This document shows positions 1 through 10,114 of a stretch of 64,000 nt of DNA, piece after piece; the stretch's first letter is position 1; each line of letters opens with the position of its first letter. The DNA is from Acanthamoeba castellanii str. Neff (taxonomy: Eukaryota > Discosea > Longamoebia > Acanthamoebidae), in NCBI RefSeq assembly GCF_000313135.1, contig NW_004457584.1, forward strand, positions 142,016 through 206,015, in the 5' to 3' direction. A program made the translations under genes and the position numbers. A model generated the notes under the pieces. The model ran no database searches and was not told the origin of the DNA. It saw only the letters and a program-made list of their open reading frames with translations.

Positions 1-61
1 GATGATGATGATGAAAGGTGCTGTGATGGCTGACATGACTGTGGTTGCACTGAACTGCACA

Positions 62-241
62 GTGTATGCTGCGCCCGAGAGTCGGTATTGCCCTGCGGGA
101 GTATACGAGTATGTAGACAGCAAGCTGGTGATCAACTACCAGAACTGCGTGCACTGCAAGACGTGCGACATCAAGGACCCCACGCAGAACATCAACTGGG
201 TGGTGCCCGAGAGCGGTGGCCCTCTCTACTCCTACATGTAA
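62..241 (+). CDS. ETFDH: Electron transfer flavoprotein-ubiquinone oxidoreductase, last exon (partial)
   Basis: Only the last exon is in the window; the gene starts upstream. ETF-QO is a mitochondrial inner-membrane flavoprotein that passes electrons from ETF to ubiquinone. The translated end contains CPAGVYEYV followed by [13 protein letters not shown] and QNINWVVPE, the [4Fe-4S] ferredoxin-like C-terminus of the family, with the four cluster cysteines visible (CPAG and CVHCKTC). The stop at 239-241 follows a short tail ending in YSYM, the usual end of ETF-QO. The exon start is placed after the acceptor ..GCACAG at 56-61; upstream sequence in the same frame does not resemble the family and looks intronic. 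No frameshift is seen. Confidence 0.93.
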   Translation: MYAAPESRYCPAGVYEYVDSKLVINYQNCVHCKTCDIKDPTQNINWVVPESGGPLYSYM

Positions 242-366
242 AAGCACGTTGCATTGTCACAGCCTCCTCTTCTTTTTCTCACTAAAGCTGATGTGCAACG
301 AGCTACAAGCCTTCTGTACAAGTGGTGTCGTTTCTTCTTCTTCTGTACAAGTACGGTGATGCAGCG

Positions 367-411
367 TCACTTGGGCTCTGCTTTGACAGCGTCGCAGACA
401 GGTTTTGCTGC

Positions 412-448
<37 letters not shown>

Positions 449-1383
449 TGCTCCTCCGCGTAGCGCTGCCTGTCCTTGTAGGCCATGGTGATGTAGGGCT
501 CCTTCTCGTCATCAGGTAGCGCACGCCACATCGCACCGAGGATCTTGGCGATGGTTGGGCGCTTCACAGTGGGGTTATCGGCCCACACCCCCGCCCTGTT
601 GTGAATGACTGTGCACGCAAGGTTTGTTGTGCTCTTAGCAAACAAACATGGGACCTCGGGTGGGCGCGATAACGTACCAAAGAAAAAGAAGCAGTTCAGA
701 GGCTTCCTGCCGCGACGGTCTCGGAACTTCCTCTTCCTCTTCTGCTTCTGCTTTTCCTCCCCCTTTATGCCGACCTCCTCGCCCTCAGCCACAGCATTCT
801 TCCTCTTCTTCCTCTGCTTCTTCTCGCTCTTGCCCAGAGCATTCTCACTCTTGATAGGCGTGTTCTCGCTCTTGCCCAGAGTGTTCTCACTCTTGATGGG
901 TGCATTCTCGCTCCACAGAGTCCTCTGCTTCTTCTGCTTCCTCCTCCTCTTCCTCTTTTGCTTTTCTTCCCCCTTTATGCCGACCTCCTCGCCCTCAGCC
1001 ACAGCATTCTTCCTCTTCTTCTTCTGCTTCTTCTCACTCTTGCCCAGAGCGTTCTCACTCTTGATAGGTGCATTCTCGCTCCACAGAGTCCTCTGCTTCT
1101 TCCTCTGCTCTTCTTCCCCCTTTATGCCGACCTCCTCGCCCTCAGCCACAGCATTCTTCCTGCCGCGAGCCTTCCTCGTCCTCGTCCTCTTCCTCTTCCT
1201 CTTCTGCTTCTTCTCGTTGCCCAGAGCGTTCTCACTCTTGATAGGTGCGTTCTCACTCTTGCCCAGAGCGTTCTCACCCTTGATGGGTGCGTTCTCACTC
1301 TTGATAGGTGCATTCTCGCTCCACACCGTGCCGACGTTGCTTGAGGCAGGCTCAATCTTCTCCTTCTTTGGCAGACGTGGCAT
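367..1383 (-). CDS. HMG-box protein with nested SENAPIK repeats
   Basis: Two exons (678-1383, 367-608). Removing the 69-bp in-frame intron 609-677 joins GRKPLNCFFFF to VIHNRAGVWADNP and gives a continuous HMG box (about RKPLN to QRYAEEQ, with ILGAMWRALPDDEKEPY in the middle), so the intron is well supported although the frame stays open through it. Before the box lie about 220 residues of 7-residue units (SENAPIK, SENALGK, GENALGK) alternating with Lys/Arg-rich stretches and the phrase NAVAEGEEVGIKGEE, which occurs three times. After the box come poly-Ala and a short end VKAEPK. The likely role is a basic chromatin-associated protein in the nucleus; the repeat has no function I recognise. Start is the MPRLPKKEK methionine; an upstream in-frame Met exists but lies in apparent 5' leader. 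Confidence 0.8.
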
Positions 1384-1574
1384 TGTGCTGAGGTTCGCGT
1401 GAGGTTCTTGGTGAGGTTCTCTCCTGGTCCCTTGTTTTTTATCATTTTTATTTATTGAAGAAAGGCCGGATTTTTCCCAGTTCCGTTGCTGTGCGCTCAT
1501 TCTTGGCATACTTGGGGTGTAACTTGACGCCACCAACACGACCACGGATCAATCATCCTGCATTGTTGAAGGAG

Positions 1575-1853
1575 ATGAGCACCCCTCAGAATGGCGTGGA
1601 TTCCTCGCGCATTAACAAGGATGCGGCGAGGGCGGCCATGAGCCGTATGCCCGCCCCCGGCCAGAATCGACCCGGCGTCGATGCCGAAGTCTTCGCGCAG
1701 CGTCAACTGCAGGAAAACTCGAATCCCAAGACGCAGCAGGCTCTTCCCACAGCAGGCCCGGGCTCGCATCCTTGGATCGCTCTGGGTAAGAATCAGTCGA
1801 GCACCGCGACGACCCGTAAGAAGATCGTCATCCCGCCTCCTCACGCCTACTGA
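1575..1853 (+). CDS. Small orphan protein, weakly SMP/LEA-like
   Basis: A 92-residue single-exon ORF, divergent from the HMG-box gene. It starts MSTPQNGVDSSRINKD. The stretch INKDAARAAMSRM...VFAQRQLQEN loosely recalls seed-maturation-protein (SMP/LEA group) repeats, which have an I-T-K-E-D-A-A-R..F-A-R-A-Q..N pattern, but identity is low and I would not assign a function on this. The rest is polar, rich in Pro, Ser and Thr, with no membrane segment or signal peptide. Support for its being a gene is base composition, a clean Met-stop frame and its position between two recognisable genes. Confidence 0.5.
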   Translation: MSTPQNGVDSSRINKDAARAAMSRMPAPGQNRPGVDAEVFAQRQLQENSNPKTQQALPTAGPGSHPWIALGKNQSSTATTRKKIVIPPPHAY

Positions 1854-2568
1854 ATCCATTCTATACATCACTCGTACTCGCCACCACCAGCCTCTACGCC
1901 TCCCTTCCATCTGTATTCCTCCTCTCCTGATTGTGTAATGTCAGTGTAATTCTACTTCCCACCTTTGTACGTATTGACGTTGCTCAAGAAGAATCGGCCA
2001 AAAATGTCTACATTTCCCCCCTCATCCATCATTCCATCCATCCAATCGCTTGCCCCTCCCCATTTCGTCCCCATCGTCGCTTTCGATCTTGCTATCTTTT
2101 CTTTCTTGCTCGCGGTGGGGCTCGAACCGGCAGTCTTCGTCGCCTCCATCTTTTTTCGCCTGGCTTTCGCGCAGTGTGCCCCTTCCGCTGTGCTTGCAAT
2201 GGCGCGGCTCGCGGCTTCTGCTCTCCGGCTCGTGTGAGCAGACTACAGCCGGCTCTCGGTTTCTCCTGTTTTTCTGGTTCGTGCTCGCCCTGCAAGCAGT
2301 CCCTCGCGGGTGGAGTTCGCCTCACATTACACATTACAGCTCCTCCAGTGCAACGCAAGCGTCTGGAGCACCTTGTCATTCGCCAACCAGCAGTTGTTTT
2401 ATTCATCTGCTTACCATCTCTGCCAGTGACCTGTGACTTTAGTGGAGGCCAGTTCTTCTTCTTCTTCTCCACCCACCAAGCAAGCAAGACAAGACAAGTC
2501 AAGTCAAGAGCAAGGAGTAGCACAACACCATCAAGTGAGTAGAACTCCTCAGGAAGGCCAGGAGCGCC
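1854..2568 (+). other. Intergenic, 5' region of SAM-domain gene
   Basis: No supported gene. Pyrimidine-rich, with an antisense GGTTCGAGCC (pol III B-box-like) motif near 2120 that does not fold into a tRNA. The end (about 2480-2568) is rich in AAGCAAG/AAGACAAG repeats typical of a leader. Confidence 0.5.
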
Positions 2569-5500
2569 ATGGCATCAGCAGCAACACAACATGAGCAGTT
2601 AGAGGTGGGCGAGTGGTTGGATGTAATCGGCCTGGGCGAGTACAAGGCGGTCTTCGAGGCGGAGGGCTACGACGACATCGGGGTGGTGGCCGAGCTTACC
2701 GCGGACGATCTCAACGTTCTCAACATCACCAAGCCCGGCACCCGCAAGAAGCTCCTCCTCAAAGCCAAGGCCCTGAAGGCCACCCTCTCCAAAGGTGAGT
2801 CCCTCCTCCCCTCATACCCCTTCATCTCTTCCCTCTTCATCGCCGGGTAGCACATGCTCCTCGGCCCGGTGTGTCCGCTGGCACTGCACACTTGACCTTT
2901 TTTCGTCGAGTTTGACCGGATTTAAACCTGGTGCACCCAAAATTAAAAATTCAAATATCAAAAAGGAACTTCACAGTGCGCACGCGAAGACATGCACCGG
3001 TACTGGTGTCCCCTATATTGACTGTCAAGGCTTGCCGCTCTATGGAGGGGCGACCTCACCCTGGTATTGTATTAGTATTAGAAAATGATATCATTATTGC
3101 CTCCTTTTATTTTGATTTTTTTTCAGCATCTTCTCGCTATGAAGGCAGCGCCGCTTTCACTTCGTTCTTTTTCTTATCCCCCCCCCTTTCGCTTCTCTCT
3201 TTATCAGCGGACCCGGTCGAAGAGCTCCTGCTCGCCCGACGGACCTCCGGCAGTGTGGCGCCGCTGAACATATCGTTTCCCTCGCGGAAGAGCGACATCA
3301 TCGAGCGGGTGGACCTCGACCTCAGCACAGCAGACGAAGACGACAGCGATGACGACGACGACGACAACAACGAAGAGAAAGAAGGAGTGGTGGCCAAGGC
3401 CAAGGAGGAAGCGAAGGACGGCGACGCGCAGGAGGACCTCGATGCGGTGCCAGCAGCAGCAGGTGGCGATTGGTGGGAGGGCAGCCCGGATCGGATCCAG
3501 CAGCGGATGAAGGAGGAGGTGCAGGGACGACTGGAGAAGGTGATCGCCCTCAAGGGGCACCTCAGCCAAGGCGAGTTCGAGCGTGGTCACGCCGGGCGAG
3601 CGCACACGCCGCCGCAGCCGCCAGCGACGACATCTAACGCCGCGGTCGGCGACGAACGGGCGAAGAAGAGCGAAAGCGACAGTCACACACAAAGAGAGAA
3701 AGAGAAAGAGGCCGACGAAGAGCGAAGACAAAGGAACGAGACGGAAGAGAAGGGGAAGGAGCGAATGCATGGAGTACCTGAGCCGCCGCCTCAGCCCCTG
3801 GTGGCTGTCCGCGCGCCCACACCACCACCGCCGCCACCGGCGGTGGTATCGGCCGCGACGAACGTTCAGCACCACACCGCCGCGGCGGCAGCGCAGCAAC
3901 AGGCGGGTGGTGCCGGAGAAGAGCTCGAGGGCGAGGTGATCGAGGTGTTGGACGCCGACGGAGAGAATCGCAAGCTCTTCCTGCGCGATCGCGCGTTCTC
4001 CTTCCGGCGCACCATGCAGATGTTCCAGCCCACCACCGGTATTGCAAACGCCATACGCCCACTTTACATTCCTCACATTCATCTGTTGGTGGCTCACTCT
4101 CACTCTCACTCTTGGCCAAGCAGGATCAGCCCCAGCGCCAGCGCCAGCGGCGAACTTCTCTACGGCGCCAGCCCCTCCAAGCGCGACCAGCGCAGCCACC
4201 GACCCGAGGCCGGCCACTCCTCCACAATCTACTTCGACATCAACTCCGTCTTCATCATTATCCTCGTCATCTTCATCATCGATGGCGTTGGCGGCTTCTT
4301 CTTCATCATCATCCGTGGTGAGGCCGAGATCGCGGTCGCCGTCGTCGCCGTATCGCTCGCCCTCGCCGTCGGCCTACACGCCCGCCCGGTTGCCGACCTC
4401 GTTCTTCCACCGGCCGCCCTCCTTCGCGGCCCCGGCCTCGCCGACCGTGCCCCCCGCCCGAGCGTGGAGCATGCCGGACTCGCCCCTCGTAGGCGGCCGC
4501 GTGCGAGCCATCACCGCCACTCTGATCCCGCCCGGACCCACTATGCCCGCGCCGCCCGCGCCACCGACGATGATGTCATCCGCAAGCCATTCTTCGTCAC
4601 GTCCGTCTGATCGAATCATTCCCTCGCGTGCGCCGCTGGTGGCCAGCCCGCCGACGGCGGTGTCGACAGAGCCCAAGACGGCGGCACCTACAGTGTCGAC
4701 AGCAGCAGAGCCGGCGGTTCCGGCGGCGGCGGCCATGAGGGTGGTCTCGGCGCCGGTGGTATCGAAGGTACTTACCGTGTCGGAGCCGGTCCCTCGTGCC
4801 TCACCCACCGAAATGGCGTCGGTCGTTCGGCCCGCAGCCACCGCCGCGGCCACCACCAGCACCACCATTACCAACCCAGACAAGGACCAGGACAAGCGAG
4901 TGCCCACCAGCAACACGACCTCGCGCACCCCTTCGGCCACCGCCCTGCCGACCAGCGCCTCAATACCGTCATCATCGTCGTCGTCGTCATCGTCATCGTC
5001 GGGCTCCACAATCGGGAAGCGGCCAGTGCCCCGGCGGGAGCTTCCACCAATCCCCCCGCGAAGGCCCCCAACCACCGCCACAGCCGCCACCACTGGTGGT
5101 GCCGAGGCGAAGAAGCAGGAGGTGAAGGATCTTGGCAGCGATGACGTCGACGAAGAGGCCAAGGCGCAGGCGATGCTGTTCGAGACCAAGGTGACGGAGC
5201 TGGTGCAGAAGATGCGGGAGGCCATCAACTCCAACAGCAGCCGGCGGAGCGGGGAGGGCGGAGGCGGTGGTGGCATGAGCTCGGCCAACAGCGGCGCCAG
5301 CACCACTGGTGAGCCCAAGGGCAAGGAGATCGCCACCACCAGCGACGATAGCGAAAGCGACAGCGACGACGACGACAGCGAAGACGAAGCCGAGCGGCAG
5401 CGGATGCGGGCGGCGGTGATCAAGATGCGGCGGAGTCGCGGGCGCGGCGAGGGCGGGAGCGACAGCGAGGCCGAGATCGAGCGCCATTGGCGCACGCGGT

Positions 5501-7959
5501 CGTCGTCGGAAGTCAACGGCGGTTCGACCGAAAGGCCCCAGTTGCTACGCGACGAGATTCGGCCGAAGTACCGGCGCCAGCCGCTCGCCAGCCGCGGTGC
5601 CCAGTTGCTGCTCGACCACGACCTGAGCCTCTCGAGCGAGCGCCGGCGGCGAAGCCAGCTGCTCGACACCGACGAGGTCGCCGAGGCCCTGGCCGCCGAG
5701 GCCGCCGCTGCCGCCACCGTCAAAAAGAACCGCCGCCGGAGCGTGCGGGCCTTCATCACCAACACCGGCTTCAGCCTGAGTCACCACCACCACGCGACCG
5801 GCACCACCGGCGCCACGGCCGCGACTGCGACGACCGCCAACAGAAAGAAGCAGAGCGGAGTGAGCAGGCTGAGGGCCAAGATCGGCGGCGTCGGCGGGAA
5901 GAGCAACAGCTTTTCGGTGGAAAGGCGCGACGTGGATCGGATCGGCCGAACGAAGAAAACGCTTGTCGACATTGATAGCGACAGCGACAGCCTCGACGAC
6001 AGCGACACCACGACCACCGCCAGCAGCAGCAACAGCAGCGACGAGGCCGTGCGGCCGGTGACCACCTCCAGCACCACCTGCACCACCACCGAGAGCGAGA
6101 GCAGCGACTATTTTGGGCCGCGCTCTCTTCGTCGTCACCGCCAGCACCACCCGCGCCCGCGCTCGATGCACCTCAACGCCGGGGCCAAGCCCGATAAGCT
6201 CACCGCCGCGGCCGCCAGCGAGGGGAGCGACCGGCGTCTCACGCTGCAGGAGGAACGCCCGCCGCCGGAGCTCATGCCCGACTGGCGCCCCAACCACCAC
6301 CGCCGGTCCCTGGCCCGACACGGCGTGGCCGACTCGTCTGTCGACGTCGTCGACACCTACGACGACGAGGACAGCAGCAGCGCCGGCGGCGGGCTGTACC
6401 ATGATGACCGCGTGCCACGTCAGCGGCGCCACGCGGCCCGCAGCTCGCGCATCCCGGCCATCAAGTACGACCTGACCAAGCTGCAGAAGGAGTCCCAGAA
6501 GACCACGACGCCCGTGGCTAAGCGGCGCAACGACAGCAAATCGGCGGCGGCGCTGCCGAAGAAGGCCGGGCGGCTCGACGGTCTGCTGCACAAGCTCTTC
6601 ACCAGCGCCGGCGGCGACGAGCACGACAACAAGAAGCGACTCGTCAAGGAGGAGAAGAAGGAGAAGGCCAACCACCAACACAGCGCCGGCGGCGAGAAGC
6701 GTTCGATGTCGAAGAGCGGCATGTTTTCGCTGAGCCCGCGGCGTCGCAAGGCCGGCGACAACACCGCCACCAACGACCACGGCCACGACGAGATCGACGT
6801 CGAGAAGCGCGACAAGCTGGTGAAGCCGACGACAGCGACGAAGAAGCAGCATCTGCTTAAGAAGCAGAGCGGGCGGAAGAGCAAGTCGAGCAGCGGCAAG
6901 GTCAAGCGGGACAAGGAGGACAAGATTCATCATCGTCATCAGCACGACCACGACGACCACGACAACGACGAGCCGAGCGACAACAAGACGAAGAAGGAAA
7001 AGAGGAAGAAAGAGAAGGAAAAGGAAAAGAAGAAGAGAAAGGACCAGGAGAAGGCCAAGGGAGTCGGGGGCGGCGGCAGGAAGGGCGAGAAGCGACCGAC
7101 GGCCGCCGCAACCGCCTCACCACCGCCCGCGGTCCTGGCACGCACCATCAGCGACGACCTTCGGCAGCGCGAACGCGAACTGGCGCTCGAACTGGCCGCG
7201 GGCCGCGAGCGCGAGCAGCAACAGCTTCAACTTCACCAGCAGCATAAGCAGCAGCAGCAGCAGCAGATGCACGTGCTGAGCGTGGTGCCGCAGGCGATGA
7301 AGGACGAGATCGCCTCGCAGGAGGAGGAGCTGCGCGAGATGGCGGCCGAGATCCGGAGGCTCAAGGAGGAGGTGGCCCTCCTCTCGCGCGAAGAACGGGG
7401 TGGCGGCGGCGGCGGCGGCGACCAAGCGGCCGGCAAGCGACCATCGCGCGACTCGACCGTAGCGATGGCGGCAGCGACGGCGGCGGCGGCCAACACGGAC
7501 CGCGGCGCCAACCGGCCAAGGGAGAGCGAGGGCGATGTCGGCCAGCAACAACACTTGGCGAGCGACAGCACCGGCGGAGGCAACGCCAAGGCCGAGCCTT
7601 CAGACGAAGGCGACGACGATGACGAAGAGGTCTACGTGATCAAGGGCAAGCTGGTGAAGATGAAGCCCAGCGCCACGGCGGCATCGGCATCGGCGTCGGC
7701 CAACAGCAAGAAGCTGGCGCAGGGCGACGATGCAACGACGGCGACGCCGACAGCGGCCAACAGGATCGCGGTGCCACGGCGCTGGCCCACCAACGTGCGG
7801 AGCGTGAGCGAGGACCAGTTGAGCGGCGACAGCGATGACTCGGCGGCCTCCGCTGGTGCACCCCAGAAGCAACAGGCCAGCAGTAGCGGCAGCAGCGACG
7901 ACAACGACGACGCCCTGGCCCAGAAGAAGAAGGACGGTATCGTCTCCTTCTGGTTTTGA
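2569..7959 (+). CDS. Giant SAM-domain protein with low-complexity body and C-terminal coiled coil
   Basis: Three exons: 2569-2794, 3208-4038, 4124-7959; both splices restore the frame (phase 1 each) and give about 1,630 residues. Residues about 10-72 form a SAM domain (VGEWLDVIGLGEYKAVFE, then LTADDLNVLNITKPGTRKKLL), a helical protein- or RNA-binding/oligomerising module. The remaining 95% is Ser/Ala/Pro/Thr-rich with acidic Asp/Glu runs, poly-Ser, Lys-rich KEKE stretches and His/Asp runs (about 4,200-7,100). A coiled coil lies at about 7,140-7,400 (DDLRQRERELALELAAGREREQ.., then SQEEELREMAAEIRRLKEEV). A scaffold or assembly role is plausible but inferred. Long antisense ORFs across exon 3 are composition artefacts. 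Confidence 0.85.
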
Positions 7960-8216
7960 GCTCTATGATCATTCATACGCAATGTAAATACGTTGAGACA
8001 CTTTGAAAACATATTGTTCACATAAGGAGTTAAAAAACTCATTTACATTTTGCTCTTAGTGGTTATCTTTCCTGCTGCTCTGCTTGGCTCACTCCCCACA
8101 CTGGTGAGGTAGCTGTTCCAGGGTCAAGTTGTGGTGACCATGCACACTTTGGCCCCCACCTGGTGGCCCCATCTGGCCCAGCAATTGCAAATAGCAACAC
8201 ATCAAGAAAGTACTCA

Positions 8217-9801
8217 TCATAATGCTGGTGGGGACCTCCACTTTGTGGGCAGCCACTCGGACTCGGGGGCGGCGCCTTGGTGGTGGCGGCCGACGAGCTG
8301 GGTCCGCTCCTGGGCGACGTGGGCGAGGGCCAGGTGGTGCACCACCATGCGCACCAGCTCGGCGGGCAGGCACCCAACCAGCCCGGCCTCGGGGTGGAGC
8401 GGTTCCCCGGTCTGCTCGTGCTTGGCCGTGACCAGCAGAAGCGCCTTGACCTCCCCGCACAACTTGTGCACACAAACCCCGTCAGCCAAAAACCGCACAC
8501 GCACACACGCACTCACCACCGCACGCACACAGTAACAGACCTGTGGGGAGTGAGGAATGAAGTGGGCGAGCCAGGCTGAAGTGGTCCGCCGGTCGTGATC
8601 GGTCATCGCGCACAGGGCCGTCGTCACCCGCGCGCGCCTCTCCGCTCGGAGGCGCCTCTGCGGCATCTCAGGACCCCAGTCATTGCACTGCGTCAGCCGC
8701 ACGAGCGGGTCGCGGGCCAGCGCCGCCTCCCGCTCCGGGCCGATGTCGGTCACCAGCAGCTGCGCGCGCAGGGCCCGGAGAAGAGGGAGTCCCGCCCCTC
8801 GCCAGGGGACGAACCCTTTGCCTGTGCCTGAGGCCCGCGCACAGCAGCGCACAGCCAGTGCTGGATGAGCGCGAGAGAGCTGATGGTAGCCCATCGTGTT
8901 GTATTGGGTGTGTGTGTGTTGTGTGTGTGTTGTGTGTGTTGTGTGTGTGTGTTGTGTGTGTGTGAAGGCGAACCGTCCAACAGGGCGATCTGGCCGTTGG
9001 TCGCCACGGCGGGGTGGAAGAGGGGCGTGAGCACGCGCACCAGAGGAGCCGAGGCGAGGCCCACCCGGACCACAAACTCGCCTCCTGCACCCCGACCCAT
9101 TAGTGTTGGTGGCGCATAGCACGACACACCCGCACGCACGCGCACACACCACACACCACACACGACACGACACACGACACACACGACACACACACACGAC
9201 CACACACGACCACACACGCCACACGCCACACGACACACACCACACGATTCGTTGTAGTACCTTCGTAGAGGCTGCCTGCCGGTCCTTCGATGAAGGCGAG
9301 GAACGAGCAATCGGTTTCGCTGGGCGGACGCAGCGCGTGGATGCCCTCTTCGCCTCCGCGAGCCACGAGCTCCGCCCATTCGCACTTCATGAACCTATCC
9401 ATCTCCTCCTTGGCTGCACGCGCGCGATCGCACAACCGCACACGCACGACGCAACGCACACCGTCATAAAAAAATGCAAAGAGCTCAGTGAAGCTGGCCC
9501 CTAGGTGCGTACAAGGCCAGGGCACGGCCGACGCGTGCGGCGGGTCGAGAAAGAGGCTGGCGGGGGCACCACGCAGGCGCAAGACCAGGTGGACTGTAGA
9601 CCAGTGGCGCAGGCCGTAGGCGGCCAGAGGCCAGTCGTCCTCGGACATGGCGCGGCCGGCGGTTATCATGCGCTGGCGGTCGGGCGGGATGCCCTCGCGG
9701 TCCTGCACCAGCTCCTTGAGCTCCCGGACCGTCGTCGTGGCGCAGTCCACCTCTATGTTGAGGGTCTTGCCGGTGAGGGTCTTGACCACTACCGTCTCCA
9801 T
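8217..9801 (-). CDS. Ubiquitin-like domain fused to inactive E2-like (UEV) fold, copy 1
   Basis: Five exons: 9570-9801, 9261-9413, 8974-9084, 8541-8821, 8217-8462; all junctions stay in phase; about 340 residues. Residues 1-77 are ubiquitin-like (METVVVKTLTGKTLNIEVD to HLVLRLR). Residues about 80-190 are an E2/UBC fold: LVARGGEEGIHALRP, FIEGPAGSLYEGGEF, then LTPLFHPAVATNGQIALL. In active E2s this last stretch reads HPN...G.ICL; here the HPN Asn is Ala and the catalytic Cys position is Ala. The fold continues through VPWRGAGLPLLRALRAQLL. The C-terminus carries KALLLV...LPAELVRMVVHHLA, shared with the paralogue at 33.7-35.1 kb. Likely a ubiquitin-pathway adaptor rather than an enzyme. An upstream in-frame Met (9888) would add a basic 29-residue leader; the Met at 9801 matches the ubiquitin start. 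Confidence 0.83.
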
Positions 9802-10114
9802 CTTGTTTCTGTTTCTCAGTCTTTTTCTTTTTAGTAGCCTTGAGGTGGGGCAACTGCGAGAACTTTCAGAGCTGTCCATGCGCGACATGGGTGGCTTGGG
9901 TCATCACGCGCCCACGCTTGCGGCAAGGAGAGAACGCACACAAAGCCAAGACCAGAACTCTAGCCTGGCCGGCACTCTCCTTTCAGCTCTCGAAACTCTT
10001 CATCCTTCCGCCTTCCCCCCACATTTAACCTTCATCTAGCACGATTGAGTAGCACAGGTACGTTCTCTCGTACCTGCAAACGTCCTACAACGTGCTCACA
10101 TTTTTGCTGCAGCC
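9802..10114. promoter_or_regulatory. Divergent intergenic region between Ubl-UEV and RhoGAP genes
   Basis: A 313-bp gap between two start codons on opposite strands, so it must hold both promoters. I see no clear TATA box; GC content falls only locally. Confidence 0.45.

Noticed and set aside
2105..2140. Antisense GGTTCGAGCC resembling a tRNA T-arm / B box
   Set aside because: T-stem would have two mismatches and no matching 5' acceptor strand or D-arm is found upstream on the minus strand.
5545..6960. 471-codon open frame on the minus strand
   Set aside because: Exact antisense of the SAM-domain exon; composition is that of a shadow of GC-rich coding DNA.
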